This document shows positions 30,314 to 40,978 of a stretch of DNA of 42,590 bases, one piece after another (within the stretch, counting starts at the first letter, position 1; each line of letters opens with the position of its first letter). Location of the stretch: positions 1-42,590 of the forward strand of contig JAGFNK010000445.1 in the NCBI GenBank assembly GCA_025769875.1, given 5' to 3'. The DNA is from Russula earlei. Taxonomy: Eukaryota; Basidiomycota; Agaricomycetes; Russulales; Russulaceae. The notes below the pieces were generated by a model, which saw only the letters and a program-made list of their open reading frames with translations, did not search any database and was not told the origin of the DNA. The position numbers were made by a program, and so were the translations under genes.

Positions 30314-30992
30314 GGCATTGGGTCTTCTGAGAGTACAAAATATGGTGGAGCAGCCCTACCGGCTGCATTCACCACTTCAATAATGGTCACTAGCTCAAGG
30401 TTATCACTACATTTACCATATTGATACCTCTGCTTCCTGAGGTAGTACAGTTGACTTCCAGCCTTGCAACCTCCACCCATCTGGACCCCCTTCTCATCTG
30501 TATTCTAGAGGTGCTTGGATAGGATGAAGCCATAGGTCTCAATTAGCTTGACAATTAAACTGGTGAGATGCAAGACATTCAGTTTGTTAAAGTTTTTACC
30601 CTGTGCAGGGTCAAGACCAGTAGCCTTCATGGTGATGAGAATGTCAGCATGATGCTGTTTGAAGTGCTCATGCCAATGTCAGCCAGGGTGTTTTCTGAAA
30701 GATCCCTTGCACATGCATAAAGGCCACCAGCATGGAAAGGCTTGCCAGATATTGTGGAATGATCAATCCATTCTAGCAACACTTTTTCCTGTTTGGCCAC
30801 CACCAGTTTGCAGTCAGCTGCAGCTGTTTTTTGGCTTTGATGATGGTTATGAAACCTGTCTCCCAACATGGTTTGCCTAACCTAAAGAAATGAAGATAAT
30901 GGATATGCATCATAAAATGGTACATGCAGTGTCACAAACACCATAAGCTCTAGCAGCAGCTGCTAGAGTTTTGTAGGTTCCATAATTAAGAC

Positions 30993-32078
30993 TGTTGTGA
31001 TCTACCCCTCTTTCAGTTTGTCTCTAAAACTACTTCTTATTCTTTACTTTCACCCTCATCCCCTTGGTTACTGTTTCATCCCTTGATGTTGATGGCCCTT
31101 ATTGTTTCACTTGTGATGTTTCATCTATTGTTTGAGCTCCTTTTGCTACTGGTTAGTGTTATCTATTGTTCTGCATATGGTACTGTACAGCCTTGCTAGA
31201 TACAGTATTTAAGCACCTGTAAAAGCTGGGGAATGCCCCAAGCTTAGCCTTGTCCCATTTCCTGTCACATCCCTTGCCCTGTATACTCTCTCAATCACAA
31301 CTTGCTTGTGCTGGCCTATACTCTGCTTGACTTGAGCACACCTCAAGGAACCCTTGTGTTCCTCTTTCTCCTCTACCTCTCTCTCATCACCCTCCTCTTC
31401 TGTGAAACCAGAAGATTGACTCTGTCTGCGGACTGAGTCATTGTGTCACCGACTGGGGGTGGTGTCGCTGACAAATCAGTTCACGTGTGAGATGAGCATA
31501 GCGAGTTGAGCGAGACACTAAGTCTTTGTGGATTTTGGGGATCTCGGAGATGATATTGCCTAGGCAAACATGTTCCGCGGAGGAGGAGGATTGTGAATAA
31601 GTCTTTGCGTTGAGAAGACTTATGAATAGGGAAGATTTCGATTGAGTTGCTTGATGTCTTGCAAGCCTACAAGTCCTGAAGTTCAAAATCCAGTGATATT
31701 TCACAGGAGAACAAGCTTAGGGCTTGTTCTCCTCTACAGACAGGTTTTTATAGATAGTATGTCCTATATCAAATAGTAGACATGAAGCAATAGCGAGGCA
31801 ATCGAGACTAGAGCATGCTGGAAAGTGGTGGTACATGCGAGGCTAATGAGTCAAGAGAACATGCGAGAATGGTGAGGTCTGTCCAGGTAGGCTTATCCGG
31901 TTGCTGGTCCGGTCTGAAGAGCCGGTACTTGTGACACATTGTCTGACTCAGCCTTGAGACGCTAAACCTCTGATCCGGTCTCTTTGAGCCGGTCCCCACT
32001 GAACCCTTGAACCAAGTCACAGGAACTTGGCCCCACTGAACCCTGAGCTAACGCTCCAATGGCTGCAATGCTGTAACA
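30993..32078 (-). repeat. Solo LTR (family 1), split by a nested LTR, TSD AAGAC
   Basis: As read on the plus strand it runs from TGTTGTGATCTACC to CAGCATTGCTGTAACA-type sequence and is the reverse complement of the chromovirus LTR family. AAGAC flanks both sides (30988-30992, 32079-32083). It is cut at 31443 by another LTR (31444-31936) plus one copy of its target duplication; without that insertion it is about 590 bases. Confidence 0.92.
31444..31936 (-). repeat. Nested solo LTR (family 3) with TSD CATTG
   Basis: This 493-base LTR has termini TGTCAC/GTGACA and a target duplication CATTG (31439-31443, 31937-31941) inside the family 1 LTR. On the minus strand a TATAAAAA box (about 31750) precedes a 10-base inverted repeat GGAGAACAAG/CTTGTTCTCC (31732-31706). 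A 5' part of the same family lies at 39960-40104. Confidence 0.93.
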
Positions 32079-32943
32079 AAGACTGCAAAGGGCCTTTTGC
32101 ATGTGTTGTTCATAATGTGGATCCTGAGAGCAATGAGAGTATTTTTCTAGATGTTCCATCAATAACAACAGCATGTTGAGGAGTGACCTGCATGTAAATG
32201 CCAACAACTGACAACTGACAAAAACATGTACAGCTTCAAGCTCTGCTTGACAGGCATGACATCATGCACAAAATCCCCCCTCAGAAGGGACTCCTTCAAT
32301 AATCAATATCTCGTTGTGAAAATGGCTGGACATTTTTAGATATCATATATTAGATGGTGTGCACAGTACCAGGTCACTGGAAGGCCTCTGAGGTGAGATA
32401 TTTCAAAAGCAACAAATGACTGGGGGTGATGAATGTACAGGGTAATATAGTAGAGAAGGAGTTTGTTATACCATTATTCCATCATTTTTAACAAGAACTT
32501 TATATAACAAAATATAAACTAAATTTTAAGATTTTTCCCACTAAAAATTGTAACATAACATTGAACTTTGTTATTCAAAATGTTATACTTTTGTCAGTCA
32601 CAAAAGGGTAATTTCCACCCAGTGTATGCACTTTGTATCATGATATACAAGTTGTAATTTCATGCCTATGGCATGGCTTGTGAGCAAGCTTGCAAACCAT
32701 CCTCCAGCACTTCATAGCAGCTTGCAAGTGATGCCTTAGGCATGAAATTATACTTGTCAGGAGCTGTGCCCCTGAACCCCTGCCATTGCTTGGGCATAAT
32801 CACTTGGGTGTAATTGCTCATGCATAATTGCTCAGGTGTAATCATTGCATGTAATTACTTGTGTGTAATCCTTTTTTGCTCAAAGCCTCTTTGCTTATCC
32901 CTTTTTTTGCTTAAACAGAGAGTAATCAACTCATCACTATATA
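32079..32943. other. Transposon-derived DNA without a recognisable gene
   Basis: It contains the right copy of the inverted repeat paired with 24047-24200 (about 32455-32627; outer end GTATTTCC-type sequence reading CACTGGGTGG on the minus strand). A series of 'taattgctcakgygtaat' repeats follows at about 32800-32870. No protein-like frame. Confidence 0.5.
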
Positions 32944-33905
32944 TGTCAGAACTCACTGTTGAACAATCCAGCTCAAGAGTGAGGAAGAAGTTTGGAGATG
33001 AGTCAACTGAGTTCAAGGATGAAGTTGGCAAAGAGTATGGTCCAAACAAGTAGCAGATACCAGAGAGGTACTGGTATTGGCTGTGAGAGGTGGTCATGGA
33101 AGGAGAGGGCCAGGATGTCTAGATAGGGTGGTCACAAAGGTGTACCCTTGGTAATAGAGTGCTGCAAATCAAATGGACAGTCTGAAGACTGTCCACTACT
33201 TTATTGAGCACTTATATACTACAAGGGAACTACTAAATAGAGAACAAGTCATAACCTTGTTATCAATCACAATGGGAGATGAGTAAGACATTGGGGAATG
33301 CTTAGTGATCATGCTCAGTCATGCTCAGTAAGTTGCTGAGTAAGGAGGCCCTAGATAATGAGTAAGGGCTTCTAGTGTCCACATGTTCACTGCCTAGTGC
33401 ACATGCAAAGCATCTGATTCATTTGCTGTTCATTAGTTTAGGGCCAGTCTTTCTGAGACTTGAAGTATTAGATGGTGAGGAGGTGTTCCTAAAAAGGCCC
33501 TTTATAAGGTTCTATTAGGGTCTTTAGAGTCAACCCTAATATCAGTATTAAGGTCCTTAGTATTGTCTTATAGTTCATTCTAAAGTTATTAGAATTAGTC
33601 TAATAATGTGCTCTAGGGGCCATAGTATCTTCATTAGCATCCAATATAAGGACCTTAGGGTCATCCTAAAGGGTCTTTAGAGGGCCTCTAATATTGTCCT
33701 TTACTGTTAGATAGGTTGCCACCAAGTAGGGCTTGCTGTATGTTGATTGTGCCTAGAATCAATTGTGCCACAATGCATGTGCAATATTGTGGACACCTCT
33801 ACTCACCCCTTTTGGCTGTGTGAACAGGGTGGCACCATGGAGCCCAGGTTTCCCCTAATATGGAAGGGTCCTTCAAGGGCCCTCTCCAGGAAATTGTTCA
33901 TGACA
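32944..33905 (-). repeat. Old LTR (family 2b), strongly CG-depleted
   Basis: It is the reverse complement of the LTRs at 25654 and 27316 over its whole 962 bases (starts TGTCATGAACAATT on the minus strand, ends near GTTCTGACA). The flanks ATATA and ATGTA differ by one base. Where the younger copies have CG (for example GCGCGAGCGATTCTCGG) this copy has CA or TG throughout, so it is older and heavily mutated. Confidence 0.88.
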
Positions 33906-34525
33906 ATGTATTATCTTTGTTCCTTCATAAACAGAGAGGAGATCCAGTCTTTGTGCAATGGGGCTACAATTTCATTGAGTGCCATTGTTCAGGTGACCAC
34001 TCTGGAGCAAGACTCAGCTGTTGTTGGCCCATGATGATGGCAGAGCTCTCTTTCCTTTCTCTGTCTGCCATCCTGCCATTTTGTACTAACTTGGTTGCAT
34101 GTGTGTGAGTGGATGACTACAGGCTCATCAAGGTGAAGTGCAATTCTCAACTGTGGACAGCACCTCATGTTTATTGGCCCAGGGCCCACTTGCCACTTAT
34201 GCCTTACACCTAGAAGACTGTTATGCTATCACCTTACCACATACATGTCAAGTCATAGGTGGCCCCATTTTACTCTCTTCCCTCACCTGTGGTCTACTCA
34301 GTCCCCTCAGGCAAATGTGGCTTACCCCATTTGTGATGTGCAGGGCCCAGCTCAGCTCAAAAGCCCTGGCTTGGGCTTGGCTTGATGTGGCTCAGGCTCA
34401 GGCCACAGCTTTGTGTCATGTGACATGCATGCACTGTTAGAGTCCAGTACTGTGGCAAGAAGGAATTTGTGAGTATGAATTGAGTTGGATCCTGCTCATT
34501 TTTGATGCTCATCCCCCTTGTACAG
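33906..34525. other. No gene recognised; GGCTTGG-type repeat
   Basis: Near 34340-34415 there is AAAAGCCCTGGCTTGGGCTTGG-like sequence (shown here in part), a motif family that returns at about 35630-35750 and 36040-36180. Otherwise I see nothing coding until the HSP70 fragment. Confidence 0.5.
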
Positions 34526-35045
34526 TCACTGGAGGAAGTTTCATCCATGGTTCTCTTGAAAATGAAGGAGACTGTGGAATCTTATTTGGTGGCACCATTA
34601 TGAATGCAGTTGTCACCATTCCAGCTTACTTTAATGACTTGCAACATCAGGCCACAAAGGATGCTGGTACAATCTCCAGTCTCAACATTCTTTGCATTAT
34701 CAATGAGCCCACTGCTGTGGCTATTGTGTAGTGTCTTGATAAGAAGGTTTCCAGGGAGAGGAACATTATCATTTTTGACCTGGGCAGTGGACTGTGGAAC
34801 TTTTGATGTCTCTCTCTTGACTGTTGAGGAGGGTATCTTTGAGGTCAAGGCCATGGCTGGTGACACCCACCTTGGCAGAGAAGACTTTGGCAACTGCCTT
34901 GTCAATCACTTTGTCCAAGGGTTCAAATGCAAGTTCAAGAAAGACCTGTCCTTGAATGCCTGTGCACTTCATTGTCTCCAAACCACTTGTGAGCATGCCA
35001 AGCATACACTCTTGTCTGCCACCAACACAACAATTGAGAATCTCA
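34526..35045 (+). pseudogene. HSP70 (cytosolic, Ssa-like) gene fragment
   Basis: The plus strand reads [19 protein letters not shown], then [58 protein letters not shown] and [20 protein letters not shown]. These follow the HSP70 ATPase domain in order. It covers about a third of that domain, with no start or C-terminus. There is a stop after AVAIV, a frameshift near 34790, and loss of Gly in the phosphate loop (DLGSG for DLGGG). Many conserved Arg are Cys, His or Gln. It is a dead copy; whether it is a processed or transposon-captured copy I cannot tell. Confidence 0.88.
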
Positions 35046-37128
35046 ACAGGCAGGCTGCTCACAGGTTGCATGACTTCCTTGATTGATGCAGGGTTCTCAT
35101 CACTCTAGACTACTGTGTGGACTCATGATGTTGTAATTCAACATTGATTAGTCCACAATTTGCTGTGCATGTATTAAAACACTTATGAGATTGTTGGCTC
35201 TCATGATCTGAATCAGAAGAGATCTCTTGAGCATCTGTGACAGGTGGTGATGAAGGAGTTGATGTCAGAATTGGCAGGTCTGATGTCACAGACAAGGATG
35301 ATTGGTGTCATTTAGCATCTTCATCACTGGCTCACTGTGCTTCAATAGCATGTTTATGGGCAGAGTGTGGGTGACACCAAATTAGAGGCATCAAGAAGCT
35401 TTCTTGATGCTGTCAGTAACCATTTTGGGCAAGATGCTGATGAAGCAGCATTTGTTGACATCCTCAGTGACAGCAGGGATAGTATGTTTGGGCAGTATTT
35501 TCACAGAAAAACTGCACAGGTTCATGGATATGGATGGGGAAAAGAAATCACCAAACTCAGAATTAAAATTTGAGCACATGACCAAGGTCAACATGTTGCA
35601 TCACATTGACACTATAAAGCCATGGCTTGAAGGCCCAGCTCAGGCTTCATTGAGTGCAAGCCAGGCTGTGGGCCCTACAAAGCCATCTAGTAAGGCCTGG
35701 CTCAGCTAGGGCTTCTAGGGCTTAACAGCTTGGAGCCAAGCCTTGCACATCACTACCCCCATTGCACCATTGGCACACTTATACATACACCAGTATCATG
35801 CTTGCAGTGGTGGTGGGCATTGTTTCAGTACACTTGGCAGGATGTAGATGAAATTTTTGATTATGATATTACCAGTAACAGACATTAGGCAGAATTGTTT
35901 TGAGCAAGGTGTTTAAATACAGAGGCAGGTATGAAGGATGAAAGCCTACTAATCCCTAGATCCAGTAGTAGGATGCAGTGAGAAGCAAAATGTGAGGTGT
36001 TGAGGGCTGTGAGCACTCATATGGCACAGTTAATGAATTAGTGCTGTTCTGGCCCAGCTTGGCCTGAAAGCCCTGGCTTTGGCTTGGCTTGAGGTGGCTC
36101 TGGCTTTCTCAAATCCCAGGCCAGGCCAAAGCCATCAAACCTGGCTTGGCTTGGCTTGGCTCAGCTTAGGCCACAGCTTTTCTATGTAAAATATGAAATG
36201 TGTGTATACATGTCACCAATGGATGCTACAATATTACTGTAGCATGCCTGTTTGGGGCACATGGAGTTCAGGAGGTTTGATCCAAGGGTGGGTACAGACA
36301 GGGAGGAACTGAGAGCAAGCAGGGATTGTGCCCTGGACCTGATGCTTGATGTCCTAGAGGTGCAGGTAAAGGAGTGTGTGAGTGCACATGTGTGTTCTTG
36401 AAGGAGAAGAGAATGATCTTGAGGTGGTTGAGGTTCCCTCTGGCACACAAGAGACTTAAAAGGGACATCAAAGCTGTAATTCGAGACTGTAGCTACCAGC
36501 CTTAAATACTGTAGCACAAGTAAGGAGAACTGGGTAATCAAAGGGGGCAGAGGGACATGGAACATGGAACAAAACAAGACAGGAGTAAGTGAGTATGACA
36601 TCACAACTGACTGTGAACTAGAACCAATGTGTAAGACAATCTACACTAATCAGAATGAGGCAAGTGTTAGTGATATTGGAGAGTAAGTAAACAAAGGGGG
36701 ATGGCAATTCATAGCAGTACATTATATCAGCCAGGAGCATACCAAAAACCTATTCCTCCAACTCCAAGTCCACAAGCACAGGGTGGCACAATGATGATGA
36801 CCAGGCAAGGTGCTGTGGGTAGCAAACCCTCGCATAGAGTGGTGATGACAACACAAGTGCATCATGTCTGTGTGTGGACATGTGGCTGGCATGAGGATGA
36901 TGCTTGAGGGATGAGTGGGCTGGAGCCAAGGTGAGTGACATCAATGGCAATCAACTTGAGCCGTTATCACTGTCTGTTGACATGGGAGTGGGCAACACAA
37001 AGGGTGATGTCATGAGTGTGAACATGAGAAGGAGGGAGAGGGATGAAGGATGATGGAGAGAGGGAGGACATGTGGCATGCAAGGGGGCATCATGTGAGTT
37101 TCCTGGCCAACAGGCTCACATACCTTAC
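35046..37128. other. Gene-free stretch with dispersed GGCTTGG repeats
   Basis: Two blocks at about 35630-35750 and 36040-36180 are built of 'aagccctggctttggcttggcttgaggtggctc' type words and AGCTTAGGCCACAGC. The rest has short frames without domains. No introns, tRNA or rRNA recognised. Confidence 0.55.
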
Positions 37129-37242
37129 AAGAACAGACCATATCTTATCATCTTTGGATCCTCCAGGTACAGCATCTGACAAAGAGCTAGAGAGAGCACT
37201 GATATCCTTGACAAGCTGTTTGACTGTTTTGGGAGTGGACAT
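37129..37242 (-). CDS. Possible first exon of an unknown protein
   Basis: From an ATG in a good context (CCACAATGTCC) the minus strand encodes 38 residues, MSTPKTVKQLVKDISALSS followed by an acidic stretch and KIWSVL, then a consensus donor GTAAGG at 37128. The segment looks protein-like and helical, but I find no continuation in the next few hundred bases. It could be a remnant of a transposon gene. Family unknown. Confidence 0.25.
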
Positions 37243-37559
37243 TGTGGATGCAGAAGGGGGAGGAGCACTGGGCACATTGAAATATAGACCACCAAGGCTT
37301 ACATTGTACATGCACTTGAGCAAAAAGGAAGGTTGAGAGGGAGGCACAGATACAACAATGAAAAACAACAGGGAACGACGGTGTCCATGCAAAGTTAATA
37401 AAATTAAAGTTCAATGATACTGTAGGCTACCCATTAGTTTGGACAGCTTAAGTAAGCTACCCATTAGTTGGACAGTCACAAATAGTAACATGAAATGTAA
37501 TGAAAATTTTGAACCACCAATCAAACCTTACATTGCTGAGATCAAATGTCAAAAATGTG

Positions 37560-39774
37560 TAATGCAGGGGGGGGGGACACAAACAAAAAACATTGTATCT
37601 ACTGATTAATCTCCATGCAACGTCTGCCTTGAATGAAAGCCCACCAAACTGAGGGTGATGAAGGAGCTCAGGGTGCACTCCTATGTGGGACTTGACCTGG
37701 GTTGCCAGCTCATTGATGGTGCCTGTCATGTTGAGGCCAAGTGCACCAGAGAGTGCAATGAGATCATCCTTGCGCTTATACAAAGAGAGTGATTCTGCAA
37801 AGCATGAGTACATTGTCATGATTCAGCTCTGGGATTCACTGCTGAACACCCTTGAATCTATTTCCTCCCAGAGTTGCACCTCGTGTGCCACATTGTTGAC
37901 CACCTTTTGAGCTGCCTTCTCAGCAGCTTCTCTGGCAAGCTGGGCCTTCTTTTCCTGTCCAGCAAGCCACTGTGCTTTGACCATAGGGTGGGTGACATAA
38001 CATGCACTTGTCTTCACCGAACAGCATGTCTTGCACTTCTGGTTTTCCAACTCCTTTCTGGCATCTGACACCACATGCTTCATGATGGTGCAGTGGGCAT
38101 TGCTGGAGGTGCTCTCTGCCCTGGATATAGCAAGCTCCCTTTCTAGTAGTTCTACTGTCATCCGGAGTTGGGACATCTCTGAATGAAACTCCTGCAGTAT
38201 GGTGGGGATTGGTGCATGGGTGTTATGGCGTTGCGGCTGTAAGAGCATTAGCTCAGGGCTCAGTGGGGCCAAGTCCCTGTGACTTGGTTCAAGGGTTCAA
38301 TGGGGCCGGCTCAGAGAGACTGGATCAAAGGTTTAGCATCTCAAGGCTGAGTCAGACAATGACTCAGTCTGCAGACAGAGTTGATCTCCTGGTTTTCACA
38401 GAAGAGGAGGATGATGAGAGAAAGGCAGAGGAGGAAGAGGAACACAAGGGTCCCTTGAGGTGTGCTCAGGTCAAGTAGGGTGTAGGCCAGCACAAGCAAG
38501 TTATGATTTGAGAGAGAGTGCAGGGCAAGGGATGCAACAGGAAATGGGACAAAGCTAAGCTTGGGGCATTCCCCAGCTTCTACAGGCGCTTAAATACTGT
38601 ATGTAGTGAGGCTGTACAGTACTATATGCGGAACAATAGATAAAGGTGAGCCAATAGCAGAAGAGACTTGAACAATAGGTGAAACACAATAGACAAAACA
38701 ATAAGAGACCATCAATATCAAGGGGTAAGATGGTAGTTCAGGAAACAAGGGTGACAGGAGAGAACAATAGTAGAAGTAAAACAATAGAGATAGACATCGC
38801 AGAGGATGAAGAAGTGTTGTGAGAGCAAGTAAAGTGACTGGGAAACAGGGAGGAGTTGGAGTCAACACAAATATCATGGGCAGGTGACACATTTTGTATG
38901 ATGGACACATGTTCAGTGCCACTGGCACACAAGGATGTGGGTGAGTTAAGCAAGACATGAATGCATGGGGCAGGGTTGGTTTGGACAGCAGGGGATGGAA
39001 ATGAAACATGTGTTTGTCATGAGTCTGGATCATGGCCCTGCAGTGGCTCATAGTCAAAGTCATCATCATTGTCCATGTCCCAGTTGAAAGGGGTCGTGTC
39101 TTCAACCTCCTCGGAGAGCAGGTCTTCCAAGGAGGCATCACTGTCAGAACAGGTGGAGGGAAGAGGGGAGGACAAAGGGACATCTGCAGGAAATGATGCT
39201 GGCACATGCTGGGTGGTGGAATACAATCTTGAAGGGGCAAAGTTGGCCTTGGTGAATATGAGGGGGTTGAATGGAAAGATGCCAGTGGAGGAGAAGGCGG
39301 AGGCAAGCAGTTTCTGGGACATTGTGCAAGTGTGCACCTTCATGTACTCAACAATGACATTGTACCATGTCATAGGAATGTTTTCACAGATGCAGCAGTC
39401 ACAATGGTTGGACAAGTTCCACTGTGCCTGGGAAAAAACTTTCATGTTGAGCAGTTGGAGTTTGTGTGTGCACTTGGAGGGGAAGGCAATGACAATGACT
39501 CCATGCTCAAATGTGAGTGCCTGGAGTTCATCAGTTTTGTGAGAGCTGTGGCTGTCAACAAACAGGATGAAAGGGTCACTGAAGACCTTCTGGGCCAGTG
39601 CAAAGGGGAGGAAGGTGTCACAGAACCACAATGACCCAATCTCGTTGTCCATCCACCCATTTGGGGATGTGGCAATTCCTCTGATTTCAGCAGACAGCTT
39701 GTCAGGAATCACCAGGACAGGCCTAGTTGAAAGAACAAAGGTGGGGGGCACAGACAGCCCAGAAGGTGAGATGC
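37560..39774 (-). pseudogene. Pogo-like transposase 2, cut by an LTR at both its N-terminus and its C-terminal region
   Basis: On the minus strand from 39774: SAEIRGIATSPNGWMDNEIG, FILFVDSHSSHKTDEL, AFPSKCTHKLQLLNMKVF, WYNVIVEYMKVHT, an acidic tail, then (after an LTR at 38221-38790) ELERELAISRAESTSSNAHC-type coiled sequence, SVKTSACYVTHPMVKAQW and LYKRKDDLIALSGALGL, which resembles a SAP-type DNA-binding motif. It is homologous to transposase 1 in the same order. The third acidic residue of the DDE core appears lost (LLN for LLD). The N-terminal half is missing because a nested LTR stack begins at 39775. Inactive. Confidence 0.82.
38221..38790 (+). repeat. LTR (family 1), 3' end degraded, inside transposase 2
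   Basis: It starts TGTTATGGCGTTGCGG and follows the chromovirus LTR through the promoter region to about 38790, where similarity is lost before the expected TAACA end. No clear target duplication. It separates the acidic tail of transposase 2 from its coiled C-terminal part. Confidence 0.85.
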
Positions 39775-39959
39775 TGTTACAGTGTCGCGGCCGTTGGAGC
39801 GTTAGCTCAGGGTTCAGTGGGGGCCAAGTCCCTGTGACTTGGTTCAAGGGTTCAGTGGGGCCGGCTCAAAGAGACCAGATCAGAGGTTTAGCATCTCAAG
39901 GCTTAGTCAGACAATGCCTCAGCCTGCAGACAGAGTCAATCTTCTGGTTTCACAGAAGA
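39775..39959 (+). repeat. LTR fragment (family 1), 5' 185 bases
   Basis: It starts TGTTACAGTGTCGCGGCCG and follows the chromovirus LTR to CACAGAAGA, where a family 3 LTR begins. It sits in transposase 2. The rest of it, if present, lies beyond the right window edge after the nested elements. Confidence 0.88.
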
Positions 39960-40104
39960 TGTCACAAGAACTGGTGAATCGGACCGGACCGGCAACCGGA
40001 TAAGCCTACCCGGACATGTCTCAAGTTTTCCGCGTGTTTTATGACTCTTCCACAGCCTTGCATGTACCAGACATTTCCTGCGTGTTCTAGTTCGATCGCC
40101 TCAC
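39960..40104 (+). repeat. LTR fragment (family 3), nested
   Basis: It begins TGTCACAAGAACTGG and matches the sense strand of the LTR at 31444-31936 (ACCGGCAACCGGATAAGCC and GATCGCCTC) until the family 2a LTR takes over at 40105. The order shows that family 3 inserted into family 1, and family 2a into family 3. Confidence 0.85.
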
Positions 40105-40604
40105 TGTTATGAACCAAGGCCAAGTCCTGGCCAAGGATTGTCCTATTTTACTCAAGAAAGACCTCTCTCACTTTGCATTGCTGACTCCCTTCCATTTTCT
40201 GGGCTATCCCTCCTGTGGTACAAGATATTGCTATTGCAAAAGCACTATAACACGACCAGGCACCCGTTTCCTAATCGGGTAATCATCGCGTGGCAGCCAC
40301 ATGGCCACCCAGCCACCATGGACCCGAAACAGCGGCACAAACTCTTAGAAACTGTTGCATAAATCATCTGACATCATCAAGGCTCCAATGACATCATGGC
40401 TGACTGAGCAACTCCACAGTGACCTCATAGGCTCACTAAGCACCCCACAGTGACATCATAATGATGTCATCGCTCCACAATGATCAGTAATGCGCTCAGT
40501 AAGCCTGAAACTTGACACAAGCAAGTTATGCCTCTGTAGTCCTATTGGATGGTACCAAAGAGTCTAGAATAGTCCCAGTGCTTTGTAATCGACCCTGTAC
40601 ACTG

Positions 40605-40646
40605 TATATAAGCCCCAATGAAGCATGGCAGTCATCAGACTGTCCA
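40605..40646 (+). promoter_or_regulatory. LTR core promoter of the right-edge element
   Basis: TATATAAG at 40605-40612 is followed 32 bases later by AGACTGTCCA (40637-40646), which is exactly complementary to the primer site at 40935-40944. An inverted repeat CAGTC-ATCA-GACTG spans 40629-40642. The start site is inferred from spacing and complementarity. Confidence 0.6.
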
Positions 40647-40934
40647 TTTGTGATACTCTCATCTTCCTGGGTACTCCCCCGCGACCGCTCAGTTTAAAGA
40701 CTCCTCTCGCTTCCAAGGTACTCTTCTACGACCGCCTTGTTTAAAGCCCCCTCGTTGCACTGGCTTCTAACCTTCGCCTCTGCCTCCAGTTACACGTACC
40801 AGTCCCCATCTGGTACATCTTAGTCATTTGGCTCGTCCTCTTGTTCAACGCCGCCTACGCCGCGTACCATCTGTTCCGACCCTTGCCCACCTGCTCCTGA
40901 GTCCACATGGATCAGCAGTACGTGTCTTGACATC

Positions 40935-40944
40935 TGGACAGTCT
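40935..40944 (+). promoter_or_regulatory. Candidate self-primer binding site of the right-edge element
   Basis: TGGACAGTCT lies two bases after the LTR end (40932). It is the reverse complement of AGACTGTCCA at the predicted mRNA start (40637-40646), a perfect 10-base match. It begins TGG like a tRNA primer site, so a tRNA ending AGACTGTCCA remains the alternative. Confidence 0.65.
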
Positions 40945-40978
40945 CTCATCATCCCTGTATTGACCAGCCAACGCTCAA

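Larger units (their letters stand above)
26890..30869 (-). pseudogene. Pogo-like (CENP-B/DDE_1) transposase 1, cut by two solo LTRs
   Basis: The minus strand holds the pieces in order. First is an HTH/CENP-B-like N-terminal segment (KVLLEWIDHSTISGKPF, about 30770). Next is the start of the DDE domain (MGGGCKAGSQLYYLRKQRYQ, ELVTIIEVV, about 30470-30330), cut by the LTR at 29707-30313. The DDE core follows (FLDGHDSHETPGIK, ALPSKTTLKLQLLDVSIF, about 29500-29370), then IDEYMKVHNKV and an acidic tail. A coiled C-terminal segment at 28479-28283 is cut by the LTR at 27316-28277, then resumes as LLVLARALQISMEGNMKDL (about 27300-27200). Removing the LTR and one TSD at 27316 restores MSQYKKDN in frame. 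The other breaks are stops and frameshifts, so it is inactive. Such transposases move Tc1/mariner-superfamily elements. Confidence 0.85.

Noticed and set aside
35367..35573. Short frame after the HSP70 relic as a continuation of that gene
   Set aside because: The sequence does not follow any part of HSP70 that I know, and the frame starts at a non-ATG codon.
38872..38881. CATGGG as the far target duplication of the LTR at 38221
   Set aside because: It matches the left flank, but the sequence before it does not resemble the end of this LTR family and follows the transposase tail instead.
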